Of a stretch of DNA of 64,000 nucleotides, positions 45,410-54,492 are shown in pieces. A program made the position numbers and the translations under genes. Positions within the stretch are counted from its first letter, which is position 1; each line of letters starts with the position of its first letter. Location: the NCBI GenBank assembly GCA_900541865.1, contig UQLO01000009.1, positions 1 to 64,000 on the forward strand, in the 5' to 3' direction. The notes beneath the pieces are model-generated. The model was not told where the DNA came from and did not search any database. It worked only from the letters and a program-made list of their open reading frames with translations. The stretch comes from an uncultured Porphyromonadaceae bacterium. GTDB lineage: Bacteria > Bacteroidota > Bacteroidia > Bacteroidales > Muribaculaceae.

Positions 45410-47818
45410 TCACTCCATGACCCAACTGGCTCGTAGTGTCACTTTATACGGAACGTCGACTTCGACTTGGCCCAAAAAAATCGCCTGGTATTCGTAATCA
45501 GGCTCTTCCCTCTGTCCAATATCCCGTATTTCCCAGATATTGTACTTTAGCCGCGCCCGGTAGCTTCTCTCGATAATGTCGCCATATTTGGTCGGAGTTG
45601 GAAGGTCTGCGTCGCCGACCCAACTTGTCAACCGCACCGGAGCCTCCCCCTCGACCGGTACGGCGCTATCTGTATCCACAAAATAGTAGTCGCCTTCAAC
45701 GCCATGCGGCTCGTAGCCCGTATCGCTGACGTATAGATTTTTGGCGGCTGTCTTGTTTTCTTCCTTAAAGAGCAAATCGGTGCCAAATTCGTCCTCGATG
45801 GTGCTCCACTCCAGACGTCGGTTAGCGGACGAAAAGTTAGGGATCCCCTGTTCGTGCGCAATGTCGTATTTGCCTTGTGTCGTTATGGTGCGCAACGTTA
45901 GGGTTATCGGAACAGTGTTCCCGGTAGGGAGCGCATAATCAAGTTTGTCGATAAGGCATCGCGCACCAAACACCTGCTCCGGGCGCAGCATATCAACGCC
46001 CCGAAGAAACACTTTGTGGAGGTACGCGCCGACTTCGATCGTGCGGTTGCCATGCCGCAGAATCTCGTCGTAATCTTTCCAATATTGAGCAAACAGCCCG
46101 TCCTTAAACTGGAATAGAAGCGACGTCGCCGGGTGGCCCCCGCCTCTCAGAGTTACAGGGAGTCCGTCCTCACCTTCCGGCGTATTCCGCCCGATTGTCT
46201 CCCCATTCAACTCGTAGGCGAACATAAATGCCAGCGGAGTTTCGACGATGTCTTCATCGGAGCCTTTGATAAAAGTGTGATAATGCCTGGCCCCAGTCAG
46301 ATACATCGGAGCCATACCGGAGAACATATGTCCGGATCCGGAATTGTTAACTACGCGGCCAACCGGGACACATTCGTCCTCGCTTGCGAGTTCCATTGGC
46401 TCCAGTCCTTCTGACTGTGGATCCCACACAAAAAAACTGCTGCTGCTCTCTTTGACAGCCCCGTTTATACTGTCAAGTTTGTACCATTGCCCGGTGACAA
46501 ACTCTCTGGCAAGATGGGACTCATCGGCCGAGCTTGCGCGGTTGTCTTTGGCTGCAGCCCTTGCAGACGCATATTCCGGGCCATCGTCATCTCGGTCGGA
46601 GTCGCGGTCGGGGTACTCGTATCCTGGATCATAGTCTTCTTGCCAGTAATCATCGCGTACCGGACCGTCCCAATCTTTCGACTCGCTCAATAATCGCCAC
46701 TGACTTACATGCTGACCCAGCCGGATAGTACTCAAATCTAAACCATTTATGTAGTCTTCAAATCGTGCGGTTGCCGGTTCGGCGCCCTCAAGCGTCGTCT
46801 TCGCGGAAAGTTTTATGTACTGCCCGGTGTTGTAAGTAATGATCGGAGATGACTGGAACTCGGTGAACAACCTACCCGATCGTTTTTTGAGAACATCCCT
46901 GAGCAATTCAAGCCTTGCAAGCCCTTCGTCGAAATCCACAGAATACACAAGCCCGAATCGCACCCAGAGCGCATGCAGAAACTCCTCCACAGTGCAATCG
47001 GGCATAAGGTCCGCGTATCGGAGCAAACCGGTACAAGTTGAGTCGGCCACATTATTGAGCACCACCAGTCTCGCGAGTTCGTCATTTTCGGCGGGATCAA
47101 AAGGGTTGGAAGTGATTGTCACCCCCAAATCTTCAAATATCAAAGCGAGTGCCTTCCATACTCGTATGAACGGGCTGAGGCCGTAGCCCTCCGGGATGGT
47201 CACGGTGGTGATGGCCCCGTCGATGATGCGCTTTACCTTGGTTGGCTGCCGGAATTGACCGGCTGCATTCATCGGCACATTGAGCATCTCCCAATATGTT
47301 GTTTCAACTCCGTCAACCTCGGTCGACTGATTGTTGAGTACTATCGGAAACACGGCCAGCGGCTCTTGAGGCGTCCCCTGCGTATAGAGGTGCGTCATAT
47401 AGGCCTGGAGAGCTTCCGGCCCGGAGGGTTCGTCGTAGCCAATGTCGGCGGCGTCTATAATCGGTAGCGTTGAGATATCGCGCAGCTTGCGCGAACTCCA
47501 TTTGGCGTAAGCCTGTGAGTTGTCGAGACCGATATTAAAGGTTATCCCCTCCCGTTTTCCGGCATTGGTCACATTGACCAACCCCTTGCGGATATAACCT
47601 CCGTCCTCGATGGTAGCCCGGATGCTCGGTCGATTCGGACTCAATCCGCTGTCCAATCGGGTCGAATGCCTGAATACGGCATTGTTACGAGTTGTGGCCG
47701 GAACAGTGGCCGGAATGGTTTGACTGCCCAAATCATTGTATATTGGGCTTGTCTCTTGTACTTCGATGCCAAAGTTGGCTGGTAAATCCAACTCTTTGTT
47801 GTCTATCCTGACCTTCAT
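45410..47818 (-). CDS. Phage tail protein (distal tail/hub-like), 802 aa
   Basis: An 802-aa protein directly downstream of the tape measure. The N-terminal 100 residues (MKVRIDNKELDLPANFGIEV, TIPATVPATTRNNAVF) are typical of Bacteroidales phage tail proteins in this position. A central segment near 380-430 is acidic and arginine-rich (PDRDSDRDDDGPEYASA). Later parts are beta-rich. By analogy it forms the distal tail ring or hub through which DNA passes. No hydrolase motif is visible. It starts one base after the tape-measure stop codon. Confidence 0.75.
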   Translation of the reverse strand: MKVRIDNKELDLPANFGIEVQETSPIYNDLGSQTIPATVPATTRNNAVFRHSTRLDSGLSPNRPSIRATIEDGGYIRKGLVNVTNAGKREGITFNIGLDNSQAYAKWSSRKLRDISTLPIIDAADIGYDEPSGPEALQAYMTHLYTQGTPQEPLAVFPIVLNNQSTEVDGVETTYWEMLNVPMNAAGQFRQPTKVKRIIDGAITTVTIPEGYGLSPFIRVWKALALIFEDLGVTITSNPFDPAENDELARLVVLNNVADSTCTGLLRYADLMPDCTVEEFLHALWVRFGLVYSVDFDEGLARLELLRDVLKKRSGRLFTEFQSSPIITYNTGQYIKLSAKTTLEGAEPATARFEDYINGLDLSTIRLGQHVSQWRLLSESKDWDGPVRDDYWQEDYDPGYEYPDRDSDRDDDGPEYASARAAAKDNRASSADESHLAREFVTGQWYKLDSINGAVKESSSSFFVWDPQSEGLEPMELASEDECVPVGRVVNNSGSGHMFSGMAPMYLTGARHYHTFIKGSDEDIVETPLAFMFAYELNGETIGRNTPEGEDGLPVTLRGGGHPATSLLFQFKDGLFAQYWKDYDEILRHGNRTIEVGAYLHKVFLRGVDMLRPEQVFGARCLIDKLDYALPTGNTVPITLTLRTITTQGKYDIAHEQGIPNFSSANRRLEWSTIEDEFGTDLLFKEENKTAAKNLYVSDTGYEPHGVEGDYYFVDTDSAVPVEGEAPVRLTSWVGDADLPTPTKYGDIIERSYRARLKYNIWEIRDIGQREEPDYEYQAIFLGQVEVDVPYKVTLRASWVME

Positions 47819-47819
47819 T

Positions 47820-50800
47820 TTAATGTTTTTTGCGGGTGAAAGGCTGCTGTGCGGCAGCCAGGGTTTTGCGGGCGTTATCGATATCCGACAACACGACGTA
47901 TGATCTGGAGTTTACGAGGTCTTTCGCGGCGGTTTGCAGCCCTTTGATTGCCTTGTGCAGCTCTGTGTAAAACGGTTGTGCGGCCATAGGCGTAACATGT
48001 CCACCCTCGGCATATGCCGGCAGATGGGCGGCGGAAGCGGCAACGGCGCCTCGCCCTTGCTGGCAGCGAATGGCCTCAATTGTGCCGACGGCGTCCACAA
48101 CGCGTGGGTTGGACATTATCGGCATAGGTACAACGTACTCTCCTCGGTGTACCACTCCGGCCACTTCGTAGCGTCCGCCTGGACCGGTGTAACCGCCCTC
48201 GGCATAGCCTGTGAGGCTCCGGGTTGCGGATGCCGTAGTCGTGGAGGATCCGGAAGTGTTGGAAGGCGACATATTCTTGATCTTGTCGCGCTCCGCCTTG
48301 GCTGTGGCAACTTGAGCGGCGCCGGTCGCTGTGAGCATCGCAGCAGCTACGGCGCCGGCAATCGGGCCCAACTGCTTGAATGCGGTCATGATGGCGACAG
48401 CGGTGTTGGCCACAATCTCCGATATGCGGATGGCCATATCGACGTCGGCATACTTTTTCTGAATCTCCAGCTTTCGATTCTCCTTCTGCTCTTCGAGCAC
48501 GGCGGTCTCCTCTCCGTTGTTTTTGGCTTGCTGGATGAGGATATCGTACTTGGCGTCGCTCCGGGCAATTTCTGCGTCCTGCATCTCGCTGAAAAGATTT
48601 CCGGCAAGCTTGCTATAATAGTCGTAGTACTTGCGTACATTGCTCACCTGAAGCTCCAACCGTTTCCGCTGATACCCTTTCTCGTCGATGAGGCCCTGGC
48701 TGTGCATCAGTCGGAGCTGATTAAGCTCACGGTCATACTCAGACTCCCAACTTAGCCCCATCTGCTCCTGCATCTTATAGATCTTCTCAAGATGCTCATA
48801 GTTGAGCACCTGCATTCGGCGGAGCTTTTCCTCTTCCAGAGTGGATGTTTCCATCCCTCGCTCGGCGGCCACTTGGATCATCCGGTCGTATGCTTGTCCT
48901 ACGGCCTCCACCTGGCGTTGATAGGCATCCTCGATGGCTTCGGCTGAATTGGCATTTATTGTCATTTCGCGGTATCGCTCTGCAAAGTCGGCAGCATTGG
49001 TGAGCAGTTTGTTGTTCAGGGCTGAGATCTCGCCCGCCAACTTCTCCAGCAGGCTTCGTCGTTCATCGGCCGAATAGTTATCGGATATCCGTACCTGCTC
49101 GTAATAGTCGCGCATCTCGTCCAACTGGCGCCCGTAGTAATCGCGGTCCAAATTCAGTCGATAGATAGCTGCCGCCTCTTCGGCTACAGTGCGGTTTTTT
49201 ACAGCTTGCTCGAGCACGTTGGTTTGTGCCTGATAGGATTCTCGGAGAACAGTCAGCACCTGTTCGTGAGTTTCTTTCTCTTTCGTCACCATAGCCCCGG
49301 CAATTGCTGTACGGGCCGCTTGGTTCGTTACCTCTAAGTTGTTGAGTTCAGCCGTAATCTTGTCGAGTGTTTTGGTATGGGTGGAATCGACTGTGGCCCG
49401 AAATTCCTCAAGTGCAGATGCGAGTTCGGAATTATAGCGGAGCAATTCGCGGTTCTTGGCAATGGTTTTATCTGCCTCCGACAGGTTCTGCCGGTTGATC
49501 TCGAGCAGACGCCGCTGATGCGCATCGTCGACGGAGGCTGTGGCTTGACCTAAATCCTCTGTCCCATATTGGCCTCTCTTGGCTGACCCGGAATTGAGCA
49601 AATCCCGCGTTTCCTCGCGTAAAGCCCGGATGCGGACTTGGATTTGCTCCAGCTCTTCGTCGGTCTCGGGGTCGGCCTTGCGGAGTTGCTTAAGCTCTGC
49701 ATTGATTTCTCGGAGCCTTGCCACGGCAGCGCTCGCCGATGTGTCAACGGTGGTGATAGTGTTGGTCGCGGACGTCCGGAGCAGTTCCTCGATGTTTATT
49801 CCCGCCGCCTCCATATTGAGTTGGAGGTCGGCCAGATCTGCGCGGGCCTCATGCATGGCGGCGTCCCATTGATTGTAGGCGCTGACCGCGGCCCTCTCCG
49901 CATCTGTCAGGCTGTCGTCGCCGCCAGCCCAGGCGTTGTAGACTTCGACCCAGGCTCGATTGCGCGAATCTGCCTCCGACAGCGTTTCTCCTGAGCTTCT
50001 CCGGAGCCTTTCGGCGCGGCGGTCCAAAAATGCATCCATACTGCGGATGGCGGCGTTACGCTCATCGATGGCTTTCTGCTCGTCGCGGATATACTGTTCA
50101 TAATTATCCTTATAATAAGCTACGCGGGCGTTGCGCTCCATGGCGGATATGTGTGCCTCCAAGGCGGCGGTAGCACCGCGCAGGGCGCCGGTCTCGGCAT
50201 CGATGTGGCCGTTGTATTCCGGGCATATGCGGTTAAGTTCCTCGACGGCCCGGATGCGTCGTTCGCGCTCAAGGTTGTCGTTCTGGGCCACAGCCAACAG
50301 CTCATTTATTCGGTTGCGCTCGACTGCCATGTTTTGATTCATTTCGTCAAGACTCTCGGCCGCTTTGCGGCGTCGGTCGGCGCCCAGCCGCTCCGCTTCG
50401 CTCAGGCGTTCGACGCTTTCGGCGGCTTCGTCTGTGGCGTCTGAATAAGCTATTACTGCGCTCAGAAGCATAGCCAACAGTCCGACAACGAGCATAATCG
50501 GGTTGGCCAGTAAAGCCGCGTTGAATGAACGTTGGGCAATCGCCGCTTGAACATTTGCAGCCGCGCTTGCCACATATGCCGCCGCTTGTTTGTATAACCC
50601 CGCAATCATGCCCGGAATTGCCTTGATGGTAGACACCAAGCTCATAAAGAACTTTCTGGATGCTGCCGAAGCCGCTATGGCTGCAACCTTGAAGTAGACC
50701 AGCCCTGTCACAAGGGCGTTGAGAGTAACTCGCCCCGCTTTGGTCTGAGTGAACAGAGCCGAGAACCAACCAACCATTTTGCCGAGGCCGGCAACAAGGC

Positions 50801-52295
50801 CTCCCACAGCCTTTCCGACCGTAGCCAGAACCGTCCCAAAAGGCGTCAACGCATCAATAATCGAGCCTAACCATTGCACGGATTCTGTCAGCCCAACAAA
50901 GATTGCCTTAAAAGCCTCCCTCAGGTCAAAGAACTTAAGCATCAGGCCTTCCAGCGCACTTTCGAATCCCTTCCAGGCGCTTGTCGCATTGTCGGCCATA
51001 GTGGCGCCCATAGTGCGGAAATCCGCTGTGCATCCGGTTATGGCGTCGCGGAGAGGGACAAGGTCGCCCGCACTGTTTAGAAATGTCGAGAAAGCGGCCA
51101 CAGAGCGTTTGTCGGTCAGCTCAAGCGCCTGAGCCAGGTCGACCCCTTCCTGCTGGAGCGTGTGCAAACCGGCAACAAGCTCGTCGAGGTTAGTCACCGG
51201 GCGCCCTAAGGCTTTGGCCAGGTCTCCGTTGGCGTCCGCCAGATTGAGCAGGATGTTGCGGGTTGCGGTCGCGGCCGTACTTGCGTCGAAACCGGCATTG
51301 GCCAATATGCCCAGGAGCGCCGTTGTATCTTCAACCGAAAACCCAAATGCATTGGCAACCGGTCCGATTGCGGCCATCGAGGACTGAAGTCGGCCAAAGT
51401 CAAGAGCGCTGCGGGTGGTGGCTACGGCGAAAGTGGCCATCAGAGCCTCCGAGTCGGCCGCGTCCTTGTTGAACATTCGCAGTGTCGCACCGGCGAAGGC
51501 GGCGGCACTGCTCAAGTCGGTATCGACGGCCTTGGCGAACTTCAGGGTTGCCGGGGTCATTCGCTCGATTATCTCCTGAGAGAAACCCAGCTTTGCAAGC
51601 TCCGTCTGCAGTCCGGTAACCTCCGAAGCCGTCGCCGTAGTGGTCCGGCCCAGCAACTTAGCTTGCTCGGTGAGAGCCGTGACGCCATCGATATCTGTGC
51701 CCAATATGGCCGCGAGCTTAGAGTTTGCCCGCTCGAAGTCCATAATGGTTGTGGCGGCCTGTTTGAACGTCCCAACAATTTTGGCCAGAATCATATTCCC
51801 CAGCGCCATGAACGCACCTTTCACGATAGTCGTTATGGGCAAAAGCTCCGAAAGCCTTTGACCAAAACTCTTAGGACGTTCTTCCGCTTTCTTGAGCGCC
51901 TTTTCAACCTCATTGATGCTTAAGCTCAAATCCCTGTACTTGCCGGGCTCCAGCGCCGCTGAAGTGTTTGCGAACTGACGTTTGAGATCCTTCAGCTCTC
52001 TTCGTAGGTCGGCAGCCGATTTGACCGAAGAGTCTATCGTCCTGCGATTCTTCTCAATGTCACGGTCGTTTTTGCGTATCTGCTCCGTATTGGCCGCAAT
52101 TTGGGCGTTGATGGCTTTGATTTCCTTGGAGTAGTCGCCCTCGGTCGCGGCCAAACGAGATATTTCCTTCCGGTGCTGCTGATTCTGTTGTCTGAGCTCC
52201 TTGGTTTGCTGAGTCAGCTTATGAATTTCCTCCTGAGCCTTTGTGGCCTTGAGGTTTAGATTGAGCGTTATGTCGTCGTTTCTGAGTTTTGCCAT
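47820..52295 (-). CDS. Phage tail tape measure protein
   Basis: A 1491-aa tape measure protein that sets tail length and is ejected with the DNA. Residues 1-120 are coiled coil. Residues about 160-400 match the TP901-type core (TALTEQAKLLGRTTTATASE, GFSVEDTTALLGILANAGFD). Hydrophobic stretches occur near 545-640 (LANPIMLVVGLLAMLLSAVI) and at about 1350-1390. A long coiled coil occupies about 650-1320. At the usual 0.15 nm per residue it predicts a tail of about 220 nm. It appears to have its own -7 promoter box. Confidence 0.95.
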   Translation of the reverse strand: MAKLRNDDITLNLNLKATKAQEEIHKLTQQTKELRQQNQQHRKEISRLAATEGDYSKEIKAINAQIAANTEQIRKNDRDIEKNRRTIDSSVKSAADLRRELKDLKRQFANTSAALEPGKYRDLSLSINEVEKALKKAEERPKSFGQRLSELLPITTIVKGAFMALGNMILAKIVGTFKQAATTIMDFERANSKLAAILGTDIDGVTALTEQAKLLGRTTTATASEVTGLQTELAKLGFSQEIIERMTPATLKFAKAVDTDLSSAAAFAGATLRMFNKDAADSEALMATFAVATTRSALDFGRLQSSMAAIGPVANAFGFSVEDTTALLGILANAGFDASTAATATRNILLNLADANGDLAKALGRPVTNLDELVAGLHTLQQEGVDLAQALELTDKRSVAAFSTFLNSAGDLVPLRDAITGCTADFRTMGATMADNATSAWKGFESALEGLMLKFFDLREAFKAIFVGLTESVQWLGSIIDALTPFGTVLATVGKAVGGLVAGLGKMVGWFSALFTQTKAGRVTLNALVTGLVYFKVAAIAASAASRKFFMSLVSTIKAIPGMIAGLYKQAAAYVASAAANVQAAIAQRSFNAALLANPIMLVVGLLAMLLSAVIAYSDATDEAAESVERLSEAERLGADRRRKAAESLDEMNQNMAVERNRINELLAVAQNDNLERERRIRAVEELNRICPEYNGHIDAETGALRGATAALEAHISAMERNARVAYYKDNYEQYIRDEQKAIDERNAAIRSMDAFLDRRAERLRRSSGETLSEADSRNRAWVEVYNAWAGGDDSLTDAERAAVSAYNQWDAAMHEARADLADLQLNMEAAGINIEELLRTSATNTITTVDTSASAAVARLREINAELKQLRKADPETDEELEQIQVRIRALREETRDLLNSGSAKRGQYGTEDLGQATASVDDAHQRRLLEINRQNLSEADKTIAKNRELLRYNSELASALEEFRATVDSTHTKTLDKITAELNNLEVTNQAARTAIAGAMVTKEKETHEQVLTVLRESYQAQTNVLEQAVKNRTVAEEAAAIYRLNLDRDYYGRQLDEMRDYYEQVRISDNYSADERRSLLEKLAGEISALNNKLLTNAADFAERYREMTINANSAEAIEDAYQRQVEAVGQAYDRMIQVAAERGMETSTLEEEKLRRMQVLNYEHLEKIYKMQEQMGLSWESEYDRELNQLRLMHSQGLIDEKGYQRKRLELQVSNVRKYYDYYSKLAGNLFSEMQDAEIARSDAKYDILIQQAKNNGEETAVLEEQKENRKLEIQKKYADVDMAIRISEIVANTAVAIMTAFKQLGPIAGAVAAAMLTATGAAQVATAKAERDKIKNMSPSNTSGSSTTTASATRSLTGYAEGGYTGPGGRYEVAGVVHRGEYVVPMPIMSNPRVVDAVGTIEAIRCQQGRGAVAASAAHLPAYAEGGHVTPMAAQPFYTELHKAIKGLQTAAKDLVNSRSYVVLSDIDNARKTLAAAQQPFTRKKH

Positions 52296-52317
52296 TGCGG
52301 GTAAGTTTGCTTGGATG

Positions 52318-52325
52318 CAAAGTTA
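52318..52325 (-). promoter_or_regulatory. -7 element before the tape measure gene
   Basis: TAACTTTG on the minus strand, 23 bp before the tape-measure ATG. A convincing TTTG at the right distance is absent (TTG is 26 bp away, TTTT about 20). It would restart transcription of the tail genes after the separately promoted upstream gene. Confidence 0.5.
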
Positions 52326-52356
52326 CCCAGCCTGAAATAACCGTTAAAAGACAAGG

Positions 52357-53046
52357 CTAACTGCAGCTTTGGCCGGAATCCCCTCCGTCAAGCCACTGAT
52401 TGCCTATATTGAACCCGACTCCGAGCCAAAAGCCCTCTCGGGCGCTTTCCGCAAAAGACTTTTTCGTAGGGTCTTCGATAAATTCGTCGTCATCGTCATC
52501 CGTGTCGAATTCATCCTCATCGTCGGAATATGGGCCATGCCACACATCGTAGAGACTCCAATCCGGAGCATCCGGGTCATAAAAAGAGTCGGCATCTTTG
52601 TTGTAGGGCGTGCCGTCGGAGTTTGTGAGTGTATACATATCGGGGCGGGCAAGCGCCCTATCTACCAAATCTTTGTACCAGGCTTTGAATGGAGGCCAAT
52701 CCTTGAGTCCGATTTTAGGGTACCGAGACATATAATAATTGTAGGTCTTGATGAAATCCCTTATATCTTCCACACCTTGTTGGTATTGCATCCGATGCAA
52801 CATTTTTGTTTTTATCTGATTCCCTACTCTTTCCCAAACCTCTTCAGTAGGAGTAAAAAGACCGTTTCCCGCTTTATGCTGGCGCACAAATACATCTGCG
52901 GCAATCGAAACAATAGCGACTCCAATCCCGCACGCCAGCCCAAGCAAAAGGGATCCTTGGAGAGTCATATGGTCTGCACGGCTGAAGAAATACACCGATA
53001 TGGCTGTCGCAAATATAAAAACGATAAAATGAGTCAAGGCCTTCAT
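52357..53046 (-). CDS. Membrane protein of unknown function, candidate phage moron
   Basis: A 229-aa protein with two N-terminal membrane segments (about residues 5-22, IVFIFATAISVYFF; and 30-52, LLLGLACGIGVAIVSIAADV), then a soluble domain with a Tyr/Trp-rich middle (YYMSRYPKIGLKDWPPFKAWY) and a very acidic run (SDDEDEFDTDDDDDEF) near 178-192. I recognise no family. It is flanked upstream by a terminator and a complete Bacteroidota promoter, and downstream by another -7 box, unlike its neighbours. This suggests expression in the lysogen, for example in superinfection exclusion or host fitness; that function is inference. Confidence 0.8.
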   Translation of the reverse strand: MKALTHFIVFIFATAISVYFFSRADHMTLQGSLLLGLACGIGVAIVSIAADVFVRQHKAGNGLFTPTEEVWERVGNQIKTKMLHRMQYQQGVEDIRDFIKTYNYYMSRYPKIGLKDWPPFKAWYKDLVDRALARPDMYTLTNSDGTPYNKDADSFYDPDAPDWSLYDVWHGPYSDDEDEFDTDDDDDEFIEDPTKKSFAESAREGFWLGVGFNIGNQWLDGGDSGQSCS

Positions 53047-53071
53047 AAAAAACTCCGCTTTGATTGTTTCG

Positions 53072-53103
53072 CAAAGTTAAAGTAAATAACATTAATCCGC
53101 AAA
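53072..53103 (-). promoter_or_regulatory. Promoter of the moron-like membrane protein gene
   Basis: Minus strand: TTTG (53,103-53,100), 20-bp spacer, TAACTTTG (53,079-53,072). The leader is about 20 nt. It matches the host rRNA, clpP and hisS promoters in this window, so the host polymerase should read it without phage factors. Confidence 0.85.
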
Positions 53104-53126
53104 CGGACGAAGATGTTGTACAGCAC

Positions 53127-53157
53127 AAAAAAGCCCCGACGTGATTACCGTCGAGGC
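53127..53157 (-). terminator. Terminator upstream of the moron promoter
   Basis: On the minus strand GCCTCGACG and CGTCGGGGC form a 9-bp stem with a short loop, followed by TTTTTTG. It lies about 80 bp after the preceding phage gene's stop codon and just before the moron promoter. Confidence 0.85.
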
Positions 53158-53237
53158 ATGCAACAAGCGGGCGGAAGCCCTTAAAATGGTTTCGGTAGCA
53201 AAGCGGGATTGACCAGTACAGTTTACTATGCGGACAA

Positions 53238-53624
53238 TTAATTGTAACTCCGCTCTATTTGCTCTTTAATAGTTTTAAGCACCCTGTCGGAGTATCCGTA
53301 TTCGATTTCGGGAATAGCATCCCTGTATATATGGGGCCAAATAATTCGGTTGTAGATTCTATAATTGCCGCTGCGCTTCATATCCAGAAAGCGTATATAA
53401 AGTGGGTAACTGGCAGCGAGATAAACCCCAAGAGAGCCTTTCTCCACCTCGAAATCCGCCCTTTGGAGTGCGTTCAACAAAAGTCCCGTTCTTTTTTTCT
53501 CGGTGGACTTGCGGCTATAGATGCGTTTTTGCGCCACTTCAGCTTGTTTGGAATAAACCTTCCGGAATCCCTGCACAAGCACTTCTCGAATAAAATCCAA
53601 TTGGAGTCGTTCGGTTTCTGCCAT
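53238..53624 (-). CDS. Small basic phage protein, probable head-tail or tail component, 128 aa
   Basis: A 128-aa basic protein starting MAETERLQLDFIREVLVQGF. It has a helical N-terminus rich in Lys/Arg (YSKQAEVAQKRIYSRKSTEK) and a C-terminal beta/helical part (GVYLAASYPLYIRFLDM). The ATG at 53,624 is used; the longer frame overlaps the upstream gene. Size and location before the tape measure fit a head-tail joining or tail-completion protein, but no family was recognised. Confidence 0.7.
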   Translation of the reverse strand: MAETERLQLDFIREVLVQGFRKVYSKQAEVAQKRIYSRKSTEKKRTGLLLNALQRADFEVEKGSLGVYLAASYPLYIRFLDMKRSGNYRIYNRIIWPHIYRDAIPEIEYGYSDRVLKTIKEQIERSYN

Positions 53625-53626
53625 GG

Positions 53627-54058
53627 TTACTCGCTTATGACGGTGAATCCAATTGCCCAACCGGCCCAATTACCGAAGTTCTCGGTCTCAGGCATTGTCG
53701 ATATTGTATCGTGCTGGAGTCGGAGGCCGGCACACGGGGTGTCGGCGTCCTCGATAATCATCGCCTTCACATACTCGGCGACCGGCTGCACTTCCTCCAA
53801 AACCTCCAGACTACTCCGGCGAGAATATTTCTGAAGCACGAACAACACAATCTGATTGACCTCAACGAATGCATCGGGGCGCCCGCTGCCGTCAGCAGTC
53901 GGAGGAAGGTAAAACAGAGCCGGGGTCTGGCTCTCTGCTATTGCCCGGATGCGGTCGGCGAGATTCGCCTCGACCGACAGTCCCATAACGGTTTTTATCT
54001 CCGGGATGCGGGCTGCAATCGCTTCGCACCATTGGCGGATGTCTTTCAGCTTGACCAT
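53627..54058 (-). CDS. Phage protein of unknown function, 143 aa
   Basis: A 143-aa protein starting MVKLKDIRQWCEAIAARIPE. The frame continues upstream but that part is the shadow of the lysozyme gene. Segments PALFYLPPTADGSGRPDAFV and NQIVLFVLQKYSRRSSLEVL suggest a mixed alpha/beta fold, as in tail-terminator or minor tail proteins. Its start overlaps the lysozyme stop by 13 bases, and the next gene begins 2 bp after its end. Confidence 0.7.
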   Translation of the reverse strand: MVKLKDIRQWCEAIAARIPEIKTVMGLSVEANLADRIRAIAESQTPALFYLPPTADGSGRPDAFVEVNQIVLFVLQKYSRRSSLEVLEEVQPVAEYVKAMIIEDADTPCAGLRLQHDTISTMPETENFGNWAGWAIGFTVISE

Positions 54059-54492
54059 TTCCCAAAATATATGTTGGCCTCTTCCTGCCGACGTCTGGTC
54101 AGGCCCGGAAGCTCGCGGCCGTTGGACTTGTTCCAGCGCTTGAACTCGTTCGCTATGGCCGGGTCTGCAGCGTTGGCTTTTATTTTTTTTAGTAGCGTCG
54201 ACGCCTGGAAGTTGCCCATTCCTATATTGAAGGCCAAGCTCACACAAGCATCGAACTGGTCGTTGTTCAGCCGGGTCGAACCCAGTGCGGATTCGACCAT
54301 GATGGCAAACTTTTCGATGTCGGCGCTGAAGATAGCCGCGGCTTCGGCCGGCGTGACTGTGCGTCCGTCGTAGACGTCCGGGCCGGTGTGGCCGTAGCCT
54401 ATGGTCAGTACTCCGGCCGGGCAGAGGTATGCCGTATATCGGCAACCTTCCCACAGCATGATCTTCGCCTTGATTCGTTCGGACGGGTTCAT
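54046..54492 (-). CDS. Phage lysozyme (GH24 endolysin-like)
   Basis: A 148-aa muramidase of the T4-lysozyme family. E15 in LWEGCRYTAYLCPAG is the catalytic glutamate; T30 in VLTIGYGHTG is the conserved threonine. The residue matching the T4 catalytic aspartate is C24 (spacing E-9-6-T is identical to T4), a substitution known in natural and engineered members that stay active. No signal peptide is present, so a holin would be needed for export. It lies among tail-assembly genes and could be a virion-associated lysin or the lysis enzyme. Its start overlaps the upstream gene by 4 bp. Confidence 0.9.
   Translation of the reverse strand: MNPSERIKAKIMLWEGCRYTAYLCPAGVLTIGYGHTGPDVYDGRTVTPAEAAAIFSADIEKFAIMVESALGSTRLNNDQFDACVSLAFNIGMGNFQASTLLKKIKANAADPAIANEFKRWNKSNGRELPGLTRRRQEEANIYFGKWSS

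Noticed and set aside
53627..54454. A 275-codon single gene
   Set aside because: The first half is the out-of-phase shadow of the lysozyme gene; the real gene starts at 54,058.
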